Of a stretch of 26,367 nt of DNA, positions 17,181 through 23,962 are shown in pieces. Each line of letters starts with the position of its first letter. Positions within the stretch are counted from its first letter, which is position 1. Origin of the DNA: JBCCGI01 sp039029355 (GTDB lineage: Bacteria > Planctomycetota > UBA1135 > GCA-002686595); assembly GCA_039029355.1 (NCBI GenBank), contig JBCCGI010000098.1:1-26367 (forward strand), read 5' to 3'. Both the position numbers and the translations under genes were made by a program. The notes beneath the pieces are model-generated. The model was not told where the DNA came from and made no database searches. It was given only the letters and a program-made list of their open reading frames with translations.

Positions 17181-19273
17181 TGATCTTCGTCCATGGCAAA
17201 GGGCGGCATGTTCACGACCTCGACCTCGTCTCCCAGCTGGAAGACGACCCGAGCGCCCTTCAGGCTCCGCGGGAGCGAGTCGAGCTGCAGCCGCAGCAGC
17301 GTCGACCCGGGGTCGGCGCGGTACGCGCCGAGGAAGGCCTCGAAGGCCTCCGCGCGGCCCTGCGATTCCTTGGTCTCCGCGCTGGCGCGCGCGCGGGCCG
17401 TTTCGAGCACCAGCGCGGCGGTGCCCCGGGCCTCGGTCAGCGCGCTGACGCGGTAGGCCTCAGCCTCGTGCTCGAGCCGCTCCTTGTCCTCGAGCGCGCT
17501 GGCGACGTCTCGGAAGGCGTCGTGGACCGCCGCGGGGGCGTGGATGCTCCCGATCCGCACGGCGACGACCTCGAGCCCGGCCTGGACCGAGCTCAGCTCG
17601 TCCTCCAGCATGCGGGCGACGTCGAGCTCCAGCGCTCGGCGCTCGTCGATCAGGATCGCGCTGGTGGTCCGCCGCGACGCGGCCCGCTGAAGGGCGGTCG
17701 ACGAGAGCGCGACGATCAGCTCGACCGAGTCGGCCACACCGAAGCGGTGCCGGTAAGCGTCGGCGACGGTGTAGTGCACGGCGTACGGGATCTGGAGCAG
17801 GGTCTCGTCGCCGGTCGTCACCTCGGTCACCCGCGTGGCGCGACGCGCTGAGCCGAAGGCGGCGCGCTCCTCGCCCTCGTCGCTGAAGCCGACCTCGACG
17901 CCGCGGATCTCGTCGGTGCGCACCGACTCGAAGCGCTCGAACGGGTAGGGGAGGTGCGGCAGCAGGCCCGGCTCGTGCTGCGTTCGAACGACCCTGCCGA
18001 AGCGCGTCAGGAAGCCGGTCTCGCCGACGCGAACGACGTCGACGCCGGTGGAGAGATAGGCCAGGACGACCGCGGCGAAGCCCGCGAGCCGCGTGACCCG
18101 CGACGACGTATCGATCCCCACCCGGCCGAGGAGTCGCGACAGGCCGCGCCCCCAGGAGCGGTGGAGGCCAAGGCGTCGCGCGCTGTTCAGCAGCAGTCCG
18201 AGCACCAGCACCCCGCCGGCGACGTCGAGCGGTCCGAGCCCAGCGTCGGCCGCTCCGGCGACGCGCGCCGAGGCGTCGAGACCGACGAGCTCGTAGATCG
18301 GTCCCAGCAGCGCGCCGCAGCCGAGGGAGAACAGCGCGATGCTGGCGAGGTAGGCCAGCAACACGCGTCCGCCCAGGAAGCCGCGAACGACCGCGATCGT
18401 GGCGAGGTTGGTGGCGGGGCCGGCCAAGAGGAAGACCAGCGCCGCGCCGGGGTCGAGCCCCTTCGCTACGAGGGCGGCGGCGATCGGCGTGCTCGCCGTG
18501 GCGCACACGTAGATCGGAACGCCGATGGCCAGCATCGCGAGCATCGCGATCCAGCCCGAGCTCGCGGCGGTGGTGAAGAACCCCTCGGGAACCAGGACGG
18601 CGATCAGGCCCGACAGGGCGAGCCCGAACACGAACCACGGGGTCAGGTCGTCCAGGAGCGGCCCAAAGGCGTAGCGCAGGGCACGGAGCGGAACGCTGCC
18701 GCGCTCCTCCTCGGGGTGGTCGTGGCTGTGGCTGTGACCGTGGCTTTGATCGTGATCGTGATCGTGGTCGTGGTCGTGACCGTGGTCGTGACCGTGGTCG
18801 TGGGCCTTGGCGGCCAGGGCCTCGCCCTCCTCCGCCGGCGGGTCCGGCGCGAGCCCCGTCTTGACCAGAACGTTGACCAGGAGCCCGGAGCCGAGCGCCG
18901 TCACCAGCGCGGCGACGGGGCGCACGACCGTCATCAGCGGGTCCATCAGGGCCCAGGTGACCCCGATGGAGTCGACGCCGGTCTCGGGCGTCGAGATCAG
19001 GAACGACGCCGTCGCCCCCTTGCTCGCGCCGCTCTTGCGCAGCGACATCGCGGTCGGAAGGACCGAGCACGAGCAGAGCGGGATCGGGACGCCCGCCACC
19101 GCGGCGGTCAGCACCGAGCGCCAGTTGTCCTTGCCCAGGTGCCGGTAGACGAGCTTGGCGGGCAGGGCGATGCGGAGGAAGCCGGCCAACACGAACCCGA
19201 CGAGCAGCCAGGGGCCGGAGAGCGCCAGGATCTCCCAGACCGCGTACAGCCAGGCGCCGAAGAAGCCCGTCAT
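17177..19273 (-). CDS. SO_0444-type metal efflux permease fused to an HflK-like SPFH domain
   Basis: 698 residues in one frame. Residues 1-365 are a COG0701/SO_0444-family permease, a group assigned to Cu/Zn efflux. PLCSCSVLP (Cys67, Cys69) and TASFLISTPETGVDS mark the first repeat. YVCATASTPIAAAL (Cys257) and LAGPATNLATIAVV mark the second. A cytoplasmic or periplasmic linker (157-186) is mostly His and Asp. Residues about 393-690 form an HflK-like SPFH unit with its own helix (LAGFAAVVLAYLSTGV), VGETGFLTRFGRVVRT, TGDETLLQIPYAVHYTV and a long Ala/Glu helix. The ATG at 19273 overlaps the ZIP stop (ATGA). An apparent longer frame (to 19801) only shadows the ZIP gene. The role inferred is metal export coupled to a membrane scaffold. 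Confidence 0.9.
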   Translation of the reverse strand: MTGFFGAWLYAVWEILALSGPWLLVGFVLAGFLRIALPAKLVYRHLGKDNWRSVLTAAVAGVPIPLCSCSVLPTAMSLRKSGASKGATASFLISTPETGVDSIGVTWALMDPLMTVVRPVAALVTALGSGLLVNVLVKTGLAPDPPAEEGEALAAKAHDHGHDHGHDHDHDHDHDQSHGHSHSHDHPEEERGSVPLRALRYAFGPLLDDLTPWFVFGLALSGLIAVLVPEGFFTTAASSGWIAMLAMLAIGVPIYVCATASTPIAAALVAKGLDPGAALVFLLAGPATNLATIAVVRGFLGGRVLLAYLASIALFSLGCGALLGPIYELVGLDASARVAGAADAGLGPLDVAGGVLVLGLLLNSARRLGLHRSWGRGLSRLLGRVGIDTSSRVTRLAGFAAVVLAYLSTGVDVVRVGETGFLTRFGRVVRTQHEPGLLPHLPYPFERFESVRTDEIRGVEVGFSDEGEERAAFGSARRATRVTEVTTGDETLLQIPYAVHYTVADAYRHRFGVADSVELIVALSSTALQRAASRRTTSAILIDERRALELDVARMLEDELSSVQAGLEVVAVRIGSIHAPAAVHDAFRDVASALEDKERLEHEAEAYRVSALTEARGTAALVLETARARASAETKESQGRAEAFEAFLGAYRADPGSTLLRLQLDSLPRSLKGARVVFQLGDEVEVVNMPPFAMDEDQ
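18716..18802 (-). repeat. His-Asp hexanucleotide repeat within the permease linker
   Basis: Near-perfect tandem six-base units coding for His-Asp, passing into His-Ser, about 14 units, translating to residues 157-186 of the fused permease. It is a metal-binding linker and, as DNA, a slippage-prone tract. Loss or gain of units would keep frame because the unit is six bases. Confidence 0.85.
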
Positions 19274-20118
19274 GCGCCGAACTCCACGAGCACCGCGCTC
19301 AGGATGACGCCCGCCAGCAGGAAGGTGAACTTCGCGAGGTTGTCGCCGGGGTGATGGAAGACCTCGGGCAGGAGCTCGGCTACGCAGACGTAGAGGAACG
19401 TGCCGGCCGCCAGCGCGGTGACCACATCCAAGGTAGCGGCGCCGGCCTCCGCGAGCAGCGGGGTCCCCGCCAGCATGCAGGCCGGGGTGACGAGCGCGAA
19501 CAGAGCGAGGACCACGACGGTCCTCGCCCGCGGGAGGTGAGCCAGCTGGAAGACGTTCACCATCGCGAAGCTCTCGAACGCCTTGTGGGTGAGGAAGGCC
19601 ACCACGAAGGACGTCTCCAGCGATTGGCCGGCCTCCAGGGCGGAGAGCCCCAGCCCCGCGGAGGCGGCATGGACCGACACGCCGACCAGGGTCATCAGCC
19701 CCACGCTCTGGTGGCGGCTGACCTCCTCGCGCTCCGTCGTTCGCAGGAACACCGCCTCGACCGTGTGCACCAGGAGGACGCCCGCCAGGACGCACAGCCA
19801 AAGGGTGGGGTCGCCGTGGCCGTGGGGCGACCCGATGGAGGGCTCGGCCTCCGCGTGTTCCGCGCCTTCGTGATCGTGGTCGTGATCGTGATCCGCGGGC
19901 GCCTCGACCGCCACCGTCTGGGCGTGGACGTCGCCGTGGTGCGCGGTCGCGGCGGCGCGTCCCGCGACGTCGGGCAGGAGGTGCAGAAACACGGCCCCGA
20001 GGAAGGTCCCCGTGCTGAGCGCGAGCGCGACGTGGAGCCGACGCTCGTTCCAGCTGGCAAGCCAGGACGCCGCGCCGCCGACCAACGCCGCGAGAAAGAC
20101 AAGCGCGGGGACCAGCAT
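19270..20118 (-). CDS. ZIP-family metal transporter
   Basis: 282 residues from the ATG at 20118 (a GTG directly before it is an alternative). About eight hydrophobic segments are seen, with a His/Asp/Glu-rich loop (about 56-103, including ADHDHDHDHEG) between helices 2 and 3, typical of ZIP zinc/iron/manganese carriers. Helix 5 keeps THKAFESFAM (His178, Glu182), comparable to HKIPEG. Helix 4 reads SVHAASAGLGL: His150 is kept but the Asn and Glu of the usual HNxPEG are replaced by Ala. ZIP proteins normally move metal into the cytoplasm. The stop codon overlaps the fused-permease start (ATGA). First gene of the minus-strand operon. Confidence 0.88.
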   Translation of the reverse strand: MLVPALVFLAALVGGAASWLASWNERRLHVALALSTGTFLGAVFLHLLPDVAGRAAATAHHGDVHAQTVAVEAPADHDHDHDHEGAEHAEAEPSIGSPHGHGDPTLWLCVLAGVLLVHTVEAVFLRTTEREEVSRHQSVGLMTLVGVSVHAASAGLGLSALEAGQSLETSFVVAFLTHKAFESFAMVNVFQLAHLPRARTVVVLALFALVTPACMLAGTPLLAEAGAATLDVVTALAAGTFLYVCVAELLPEVFHHPGDNLAKFTFLLAGVILSAVLVEFGA

Positions 20119-20466
20119 CACGATGTTGTACGCGGCGAGGACCTGCCGCGGATAGCCCCGAATCGGGAGCGCGAGGTCATGAGGGGGGACGCGTCCTGCC
20201 GGGCGATGCCGACCCCGGCCGGGGCCTCGACGTCGCCACGCGCGCCGCTGCGTTAATGCCCCCCTCGCGGTCTGGGTTCCGCGAAACAGGAGGATCTCGG
20301 GGAGCGGCTTGCGGGCCGGCGGCCCGGGCGGACCGGCGAGCCCGCGGGGCCCACGGAGGGCTCTGAGGGCTCCTTGGGGCCCGGGAGCGGCCCCGGCGGG
20401 CCTCCGGAAGAGATTTCCCCTTCAGCTCTTGCAAACAGTTGTACGAATCATAGATTGAGCAATCGA
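20119..20466. other. Divergent spacer upstream of ZIP operon and ArsR gene
   Basis: About 345 bp without a gene. Most is extremely GC-rich and contains hairpins, for example CGGGCC GGC GGCCCG (20312-20326). If the ZIP operon is transcribed from the AT-rich pocket near 20447-20466, its mRNA would carry a structured leader of roughly 320 bases. No known riboswitch was recognised in it. Confidence 0.5.
20429..20466. promoter_or_regulatory. AT-rich promoter/operator pocket of the metal regulator
   Basis: The only AT-rich stretch in the spacer, directly before the ArsR start. On the plus strand TTGCAA (20429-20434), a 16-base gap and TAGATT (20451-20456) form a plausible sigma70-type promoter, with transcription starting almost at the GTG. 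On the minus strand TATGAT (20452-20447) is a -10-like hexamer for the ZIP operon, without a good -35. Two nested inverted repeats, AATC ATA GATT (20446-20456) and GATTG AG CAATC (20453-20464), overlap both and are candidate repressor sites. Confidence 0.45.
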
Positions 20467-20805
20467 GTGACCGAGAACCCCTCCTGCGACCACGACGCCA
20501 TCCCGCCCAGCCCGGTCTGTTCGACCGAGGTACTCGAGCGGGCAGCGGCCATCCTCCGCGCGGCGGGGGAGCCGGGCCGGCTGCGCCTCCTGGAGCTCCT
20601 GGCTCCCGGGGAGCGGTGCGTCACCGAGCTGGCGGAGCTCTCGGGAACCTCGCTGCCGACCGTCTCGGCACGGCTGCGCGTCCTACGTGGCGAGCGGCTG
20701 CTGTCGCGGCGGCGGGAAGGCAAACATCAGTTCTATGCGCTCGCCGACCGTCACGTCGCCGAGCTCGTCCAAGGCGTGCTGGAGCACGCCGCCGAGGAAC
20801 CCTGA
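20467..20805 (+). CDS. ArsR/SmtB-family metal-sensing repressor
   Basis: 112 residues, a winged-helix repressor that releases DNA on binding metal. The recognition helix is ELAELSGTSLPTVSARLRVL and the wing is RRREGKHQFYAL. The alpha5 zinc site of SmtB/CzrA is complete: Asp94, His96, His107 and Glu110, with SmtB-like spacing. Cys7, Cys18 and Cys51 (ERCVTEL, where CadC has ELCVCDL) could form a partial second site of CadC type. The GTG at 20467 is chosen because the frame further upstream is GC filler; no ribosome site is seen, and the likely promoter lies so close that the mRNA may be nearly leaderless. The His-rich gene follows 1 bp after its stop. Zinc is the inferred effector, and the divergent ZIP operon is an obvious target. 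Confidence 0.9.
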   Translation: MTENPSCDHDAIPPSPVCSTEVLERAAAILRAAGEPGRLRLLELLAPGERCVTELAELSGTSLPTVSARLRVLRGERLLSRRREGKHQFYALADRHVAELVQGVLEHAAEEP

Positions 20806-20806
20806 G

Positions 20807-21151
20807 ATGAGCTGCGAGATCCACCAGAATCACGACCATGAGCACGGCGCCAACTGCGGCCACGTGGCGGTGCGACACGGCGATCACGTCGACTACCTCC
20901 ACGACGGTCACCTGCACCATCCGCACGGCGACCACGTCGACGAGCACCGCCTCGACGTCGGCGGAGCCAACCCCGCCGACTGCACGCCGGACCACGCCTG
21001 CCAGGGGCATGACGCCGCGCACGTCCACGGACCCGACTGCGGGCACCCGGCCGTGCCGCACGGCGACCACGTCGACTACCTCGTCGACGGACACCTACAC
21101 CACCCGCACGGCGAGCACTGCGACAACCACGGCCAGCTCGTCCGCGCCTGA
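20807..21151 (+). CDS. Small His/Cys-rich metal-binding protein with a duplicated repeat
   Basis: 114 residues with roughly a quarter His plus several Cys. Two copies of one unit occur: CGHVAVRHGDHVDYLHDGHL..HPHGDHVDEH (about residues 17-48) and CGHPAVPHGDHVDYLVDGHL..HPHGEHCDNH (about 78-108). Single-copy proteins of this kind are found beside zinc regulators and transporters in proteobacteria; their role is not established. There is no signal peptide, so it should act in the cytoplasm, perhaps as a zinc buffer or chaperone. It starts 1 bp after the ArsR stop and ends before a strong terminator, so the two genes form a bicistronic unit. Confidence 0.88.
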   Translation: MSCEIHQNHDHEHGANCGHVAVRHGDHVDYLHDGHLHHPHGDHVDEHRLDVGGANPADCTPDHACQGHDAAHVHGPDCGHPAVPHGDHVDYLVDGHLHHPHGEHCDNHGQLVRA

Positions 21152-21226
21152 CCGGCGGGGCGCGCCGGCGTCCTTCGGGGCTAGACGGGCCTAGGCGCTC
21201 GCCACCCGGCGGCTGCCGGAGCTGAC

Positions 21227-21263
21227 ACGCCCAGCGACGCGCGTCGCTGGGCGTTGTCGTTTT
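21227..21263 (+). terminator. Intrinsic terminator of the ArsR/His-rich operon
   Basis: A 28-base perfect palindrome (ACGCCCAGCGACGC and its complement, 21227-21254) is followed by TGTCGTTTT. The stem plus T-rich tail fits a rho-independent terminator on the plus strand, 75 bp past the His-rich gene. The minus-strand side lacks a T run. Confidence 0.85.
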
Positions 21264-21329
21264 GTGGGGCGGCTATCGAGGCGACGCGCTCGTCCGCGCG
21301 CGAGGAAGCCGCCGGCGGGGCAGCGGTTC

Positions 21330-22268
21330 CTAGCCGCCGCCGAGGGCGCCTCCGAAGCCTCCCGCAGCGCCACCACCACCGCCGCCGCCGCCGCTTGACC
21401 CGGCGCCACCGCCACCACCGCCGAGCCCGCCAAACGGGCTACCGGCACCGCCGCCGGCAGCACCCGCCGCGCCGGCCGCACCGCCCTCGTTGAGCTCGGG
21501 CGTCGGCGAGGGGATGTTCGGGATGCGCTGGATCGGCTGCAGCTCCTGGGCGAGTCGCAGCGTCTCGGGGAAGCGGTACACGCGGCGGTAGGTGACCTCG
21601 CGCTTGGTCTGGATCAGCGTCTCGCGGATGAGGCGCGGGGCGAGCTCGATCTTCAGCTCGATCTCGATCCGGGCCGGGAGTCCGTTGAAGTCGTCGGTGT
21701 CGGCGCCCCAGCTCTCCAGCGGATCCGCGTCCGGCCCGTCCTCCTCGAAGACCTCGATGTTGAAGCCCTTCACGCGGTCGTGGAGGAACGAGTAGCTGCC
21801 GTCGTCGAACGGCTCCTCGTCGACTCCGAAGTCCTCGCGCCGCCAGAGCTCGAGGAAGTCGTCGTAGTTCGGGTTGGCGCGCAGGCGGAAGCCGACCTCG
21901 TTCGTGTCGGCGCGCACATAGCGATCCTCGGCCGCCTGCTTCTGGATCACCAGCCCGTTGGTGGTCGCGACGAAGTCGATGCTGTCGGCGTCGAGGCCCT
22001 GGATCACGCGGTTGGTGATGCGGATCGTCTGCCCGACCTCGCGGTTGAAGACGTCGAGCGCGCGCAGGTCGCGCTCGATGCGATCGAGCAGCGCCGGGCC
22101 CGCGAGGTGGGCCTCCTGCATGTTGTGGATGCGGTCGCGGCTGTTGCGCGCGGCGTTCAGGATCTGGGTGATCGTGACCATGATCCCACCCATGATCAGG
22201 ATCGTCACGATGACCTCCATCAGCGTGAAGCCGGCGCGGCGCGGGGTGTGGGTCGTCGATCGCTTCAT
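21330..22268 (-). CDS. gspJ: Type II secretion pseudopilin GspJ with Gly-rich tail
   Basis: 312 residues, a minor pseudopilin of the T2SS tip complex. The prepilin peptidase site is RRAG/FTLMEV (cut after Gly13, Glu at mature position 5), followed by the hydrophobic helix. The body (to about residue 259) shows the GspJ pattern: RDRIHNMQEAHLAGPALLDRIERDL near the N-terminus and late strands such as REVTYRRVYRF. The last 53 residues are almost only Gly and Ala with a few Ser, Phe and Pro, an extension ordinary GspJ proteins lack. The ATG lies 4 bases after the gspI stop; a longer open frame upstream is a shadow. Last gene of the operon. Confidence 0.85.
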   Translation of the reverse strand: MKRSTTHTPRRAGFTLMEVIVTILIMGGIMVTITQILNAARNSRDRIHNMQEAHLAGPALLDRIERDLRALDVFNREVGQTIRITNRVIQGLDADSIDFVATTNGLVIQKQAAEDRYVRADTNEVGFRLRANPNYDDFLELWRREDFGVDEEPFDDGSYSFLHDRVKGFNIEVFEEDGPDADPLESWGADTDDFNGLPARIEIELKIELAPRLIRETLIQTKREVTYRRVYRFPETLRLAQELQPIQRIPNIPSPTPELNEGGAAGAAGAAGGGAGSPFGGLGGGGGGAGSSGGGGGGGGAAGGFGGALGGG

Positions 22269-22272
22269 CACT

Positions 22273-22860
22273 CTAAGGCTCCGTGTCGGTGTCTTCGGCC
22301 TCGATGTCCTCATCGGACTGCCCGTAGACCTGGGCCCAGGGAATCCAGCGCTCGAGGATGATCTCGGGCTTCTGCTGCGTGGTCTGCGGGAACTGCACCC
22401 GGATCTTGACCTTCTCGTACGGCTCTTCGACGTCGTCCTCATCCTCGTCGTCGTCGCCGTCCTCAAAGGCCTGCTGCTCCTCGAGCTCGCGCTGGTAGGC
22501 CCAGGTGTCGTGCTCCAGCGTGCGGCTGTCGTCGGGGTCTAGGTCGGGGAAGGACTCGTCGCCGAGAACGACCTCCCAGGCGAAGGTCTCGTAGCCCTCC
22601 TCGGCATAGGTGCCGGTGAGGCCGTCCTCGTCGATGTCCTCCCAGTAGAGGCCCGACTCGATCTCCGCCAGCGTCTGCATCGCCAGCTCGCTGGCGATCT
22701 TCATGTGGTGGGTGTGAGCCGCGGTCATCTTGGCGTTGTTCAGCCCCTCGAGGATCCAGAGGAGCGTGATGCCGACGATGATGATCGTCACCGCGATCTC
22801 GGCGAGCGTGAAGCCCGCCTGCGTGCGCGCGCTGGCCGGTGTGCGGAATCGGACTCGCAT
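22273..22860 (-). CDS. gspI: Type II secretion pseudopilin GspI
   Basis: 195 residues. The cleavage site is TQAG/FTLAEI (after Gly16), then a hydrophobic helix, then MKIASELAMQTLAEIESG, which matches the GspI helix (usually 'A..LA...L..'). Between residues about 140 and 165 is a strongly acidic stretch, EDGDDDEDEDDVEE, and the C-terminus (EDIEAEDTDTEP) is also acidic; GspI proteins are usually about 120-130 residues, so this one is enlarged. Its ATG shares the A of the gspH stop (TGATG). Assignment as GspI rests on the order G-H-I-J and the helix pattern. Confidence 0.8.
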   Translation of the reverse strand: MRVRFRTPASARTQAGFTLAEIAVTIIIVGITLLWILEGLNNAKMTAAHTHHMKIASELAMQTLAEIESGLYWEDIDEDGLTGTYAEEGYETFAWEVVLGDESFPDLDPDDSRTLEHDTWAYQRELEEQQAFEDGDDDEDEDDVEEPYEKVKIRVQFPQTTQQKPEIILERWIPWAQVYGQSDEDIEAEDTDTEP

Positions 22861-23462
22861 CAGTCGAAGGCTCCGTCGCGCGGTGGCTCGCGCTCGTAGA
22901 TCTGGTCCGGGTGGAAGCGGATCTCGCCGGTGAGGGGGAGCACCTCTAACGTGAAGTAGCTGTCGAACATCGGGTGGTGCAGCACCACCGTGTGGGCGGA
23001 CGACGCGCCCAGGGGATCGAAGCGGACGTAGACCTGGCCGTCGGCCTCGGTGTACGTCTCTTCGTCGATCGTGACCTGCAGCAGCTCGAGGCCCCACTCG
23101 GGCAGCAGGGTCTCGTCCATGATCGCGTGCTGGTCCTCTTCGCCGACGTTCGCGAGGCCGCCGCCCACGCGATAGGGCGTGCGCACCCAATACTTGTGCG
23201 CGTCGAAGTCGTACCAGATCTCGAAGACCGAGTTGCGTGCGATCGCCTCGGACCGCGCGCTCGCCAGCACCTCCGAGAGGTTGCGGATCCCCGCGTTCAT
23301 GCGCGCACCGGGCAGCAGCGCCTGCCACGACACCACCGCGACGGTGCCGATCAGGCCGAGGATGATGATCACCCCCATGAGCTCGATGAGCGAGAAGCCC
23401 GCTCGTCGATCGGCCGACTGTCGATCGACTCGGTCGCGCCGGCGATCGGGGGTGATGCGCAT
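22860..23462 (-). CDS. gspH: Type II secretion pseudopilin GspH
   Basis: 200 residues with an N-terminal methylation motif RRAG/FSLIELMG (cut after Gly22, Glu27 at mature position 5) and a hydrophobic helix. This is followed by ARMNAGIRNLSEVLASARSE, the GspH/FimT helix that selects this family over the other pseudopilins. The rest is beta-rich (QVYVRFDPLGASSAHTVVL). The leader of 22 residues is long and Arg-rich. It starts 7 bp after gspG and overlaps gspI by one base. Confidence 0.83.
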   Translation of the reverse strand: MRITPDRRRDRVDRQSADRRAGFSLIELMGVIIILGLIGTVAVVSWQALLPGARMNAGIRNLSEVLASARSEAIARNSVFEIWYDFDAHKYWVRTPYRVGGGLANVGEEDQHAIMDETLLPEWGLELLQVTIDEETYTEADGQVYVRFDPLGASSAHTVVLHHPMFDSYFTLEVLPLTGEIRFHPDQIYEREPPRDGAFD

Positions 23463-23469
23463 GGGGGTC

Positions 23470-23910
23470 CTAGATCTCGCCTGCCCGGATCATGACGTTG
23501 GTGAAGTCCATGTCGGGACCCTCACCGCCCGGCACGCCGTCGGCGCCGTAGCAGATGATCTTGAACTGGGGCGAGCCGGCGCTCGGCGGCTCGTAGATGT
23601 ACTCGTTGCCCCACGGATCCTTCGGGGTCGACTCGCCCTCGAGGAACGCGAAGCCCGACTGGTCGGGCGTCACGAGCTCCTGCAGGGACTCGGGGTACTT
23701 CATCTGGTTCTGGACGGCGTAGCTCTTGACGGCCTCGTCGATCGACATGATGTCGGCCTTGGCCTTGCCCGTGTTCGCTACGAACAGGTTCTTGATCACG
23801 TTCGGCACCACGAGCGTCGCGAGGAGCCCGATGATGACGATGACGACCATGAGCTCGGCCAGGGAAAAGCCGGCGCGCAGGTTACGCGCGACTTGATTCC
23901 GGATCTTCAT
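23470..23910 (-). CDS. gspG: Type II secretion major pseudopilin GspG
   Basis: 146 residues, the main subunit of the T2SS pseudopilus. The site is LRAG/FSLAELMVV (cut after Gly14, Glu19), then IVIIGLLATLVVPNV, and ADIMSIDEAVKSYAVQN, the conserved GspG helix. PKDPWGNEYIYE and YGADGVPGGEGPDMD are the family hallmarks, the last being the calcium-binding C-terminal loop. The ATG is fixed by homology; the bases before it (CCTCCCTGCC) hold no ribosome site. A 109-bp gap separates it from gspF. Confidence 0.95.
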   Translation of the reverse strand: MKIRNQVARNLRAGFSLAELMVVIVIIGLLATLVVPNVIKNLFVANTGKAKADIMSIDEAVKSYAVQNQMKYPESLQELVTPDQSGFAFLEGESTPKDPWGNEYIYEPPSAGSPQFKIICYGADGVPGGEGPDMDFTNVMIRAGEI

Positions 23911-23962
23911 GGCAGGGAGGGACAGGTGTTTCTCGTCTGGGGCGCGTCGAGGAGCTTCGCGA

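Noticed and set aside
16246..17199. N-terminal extension of the hflK frame, making a 625-residue protein
   Set aside because: The extra part shadows hflC; the GTGA overlap gives the natural start.
18716..18802. Short tandem repeats considered as a CRISPR array or satellite
   Set aside because: Units are six bases, in frame, without spacers, and code for His-Asp in a known His-rich linker.
17954..19354. 466-residue plus-strand frame opposite the fused permease
   Set aside because: Low-complexity Arg/Gly/Gln/Val translation, with the His-Asp repeat read antisense as Val/Ile runs; a shadow.
19274..19801. 177-residue N-terminal extension of the fused permease
   Set aside because: It is the ZIP gene read in another frame (Arg/Gly/Pro-rich). 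The ATG at 19273 starts exactly at the family N-terminus and overlaps the ZIP stop.
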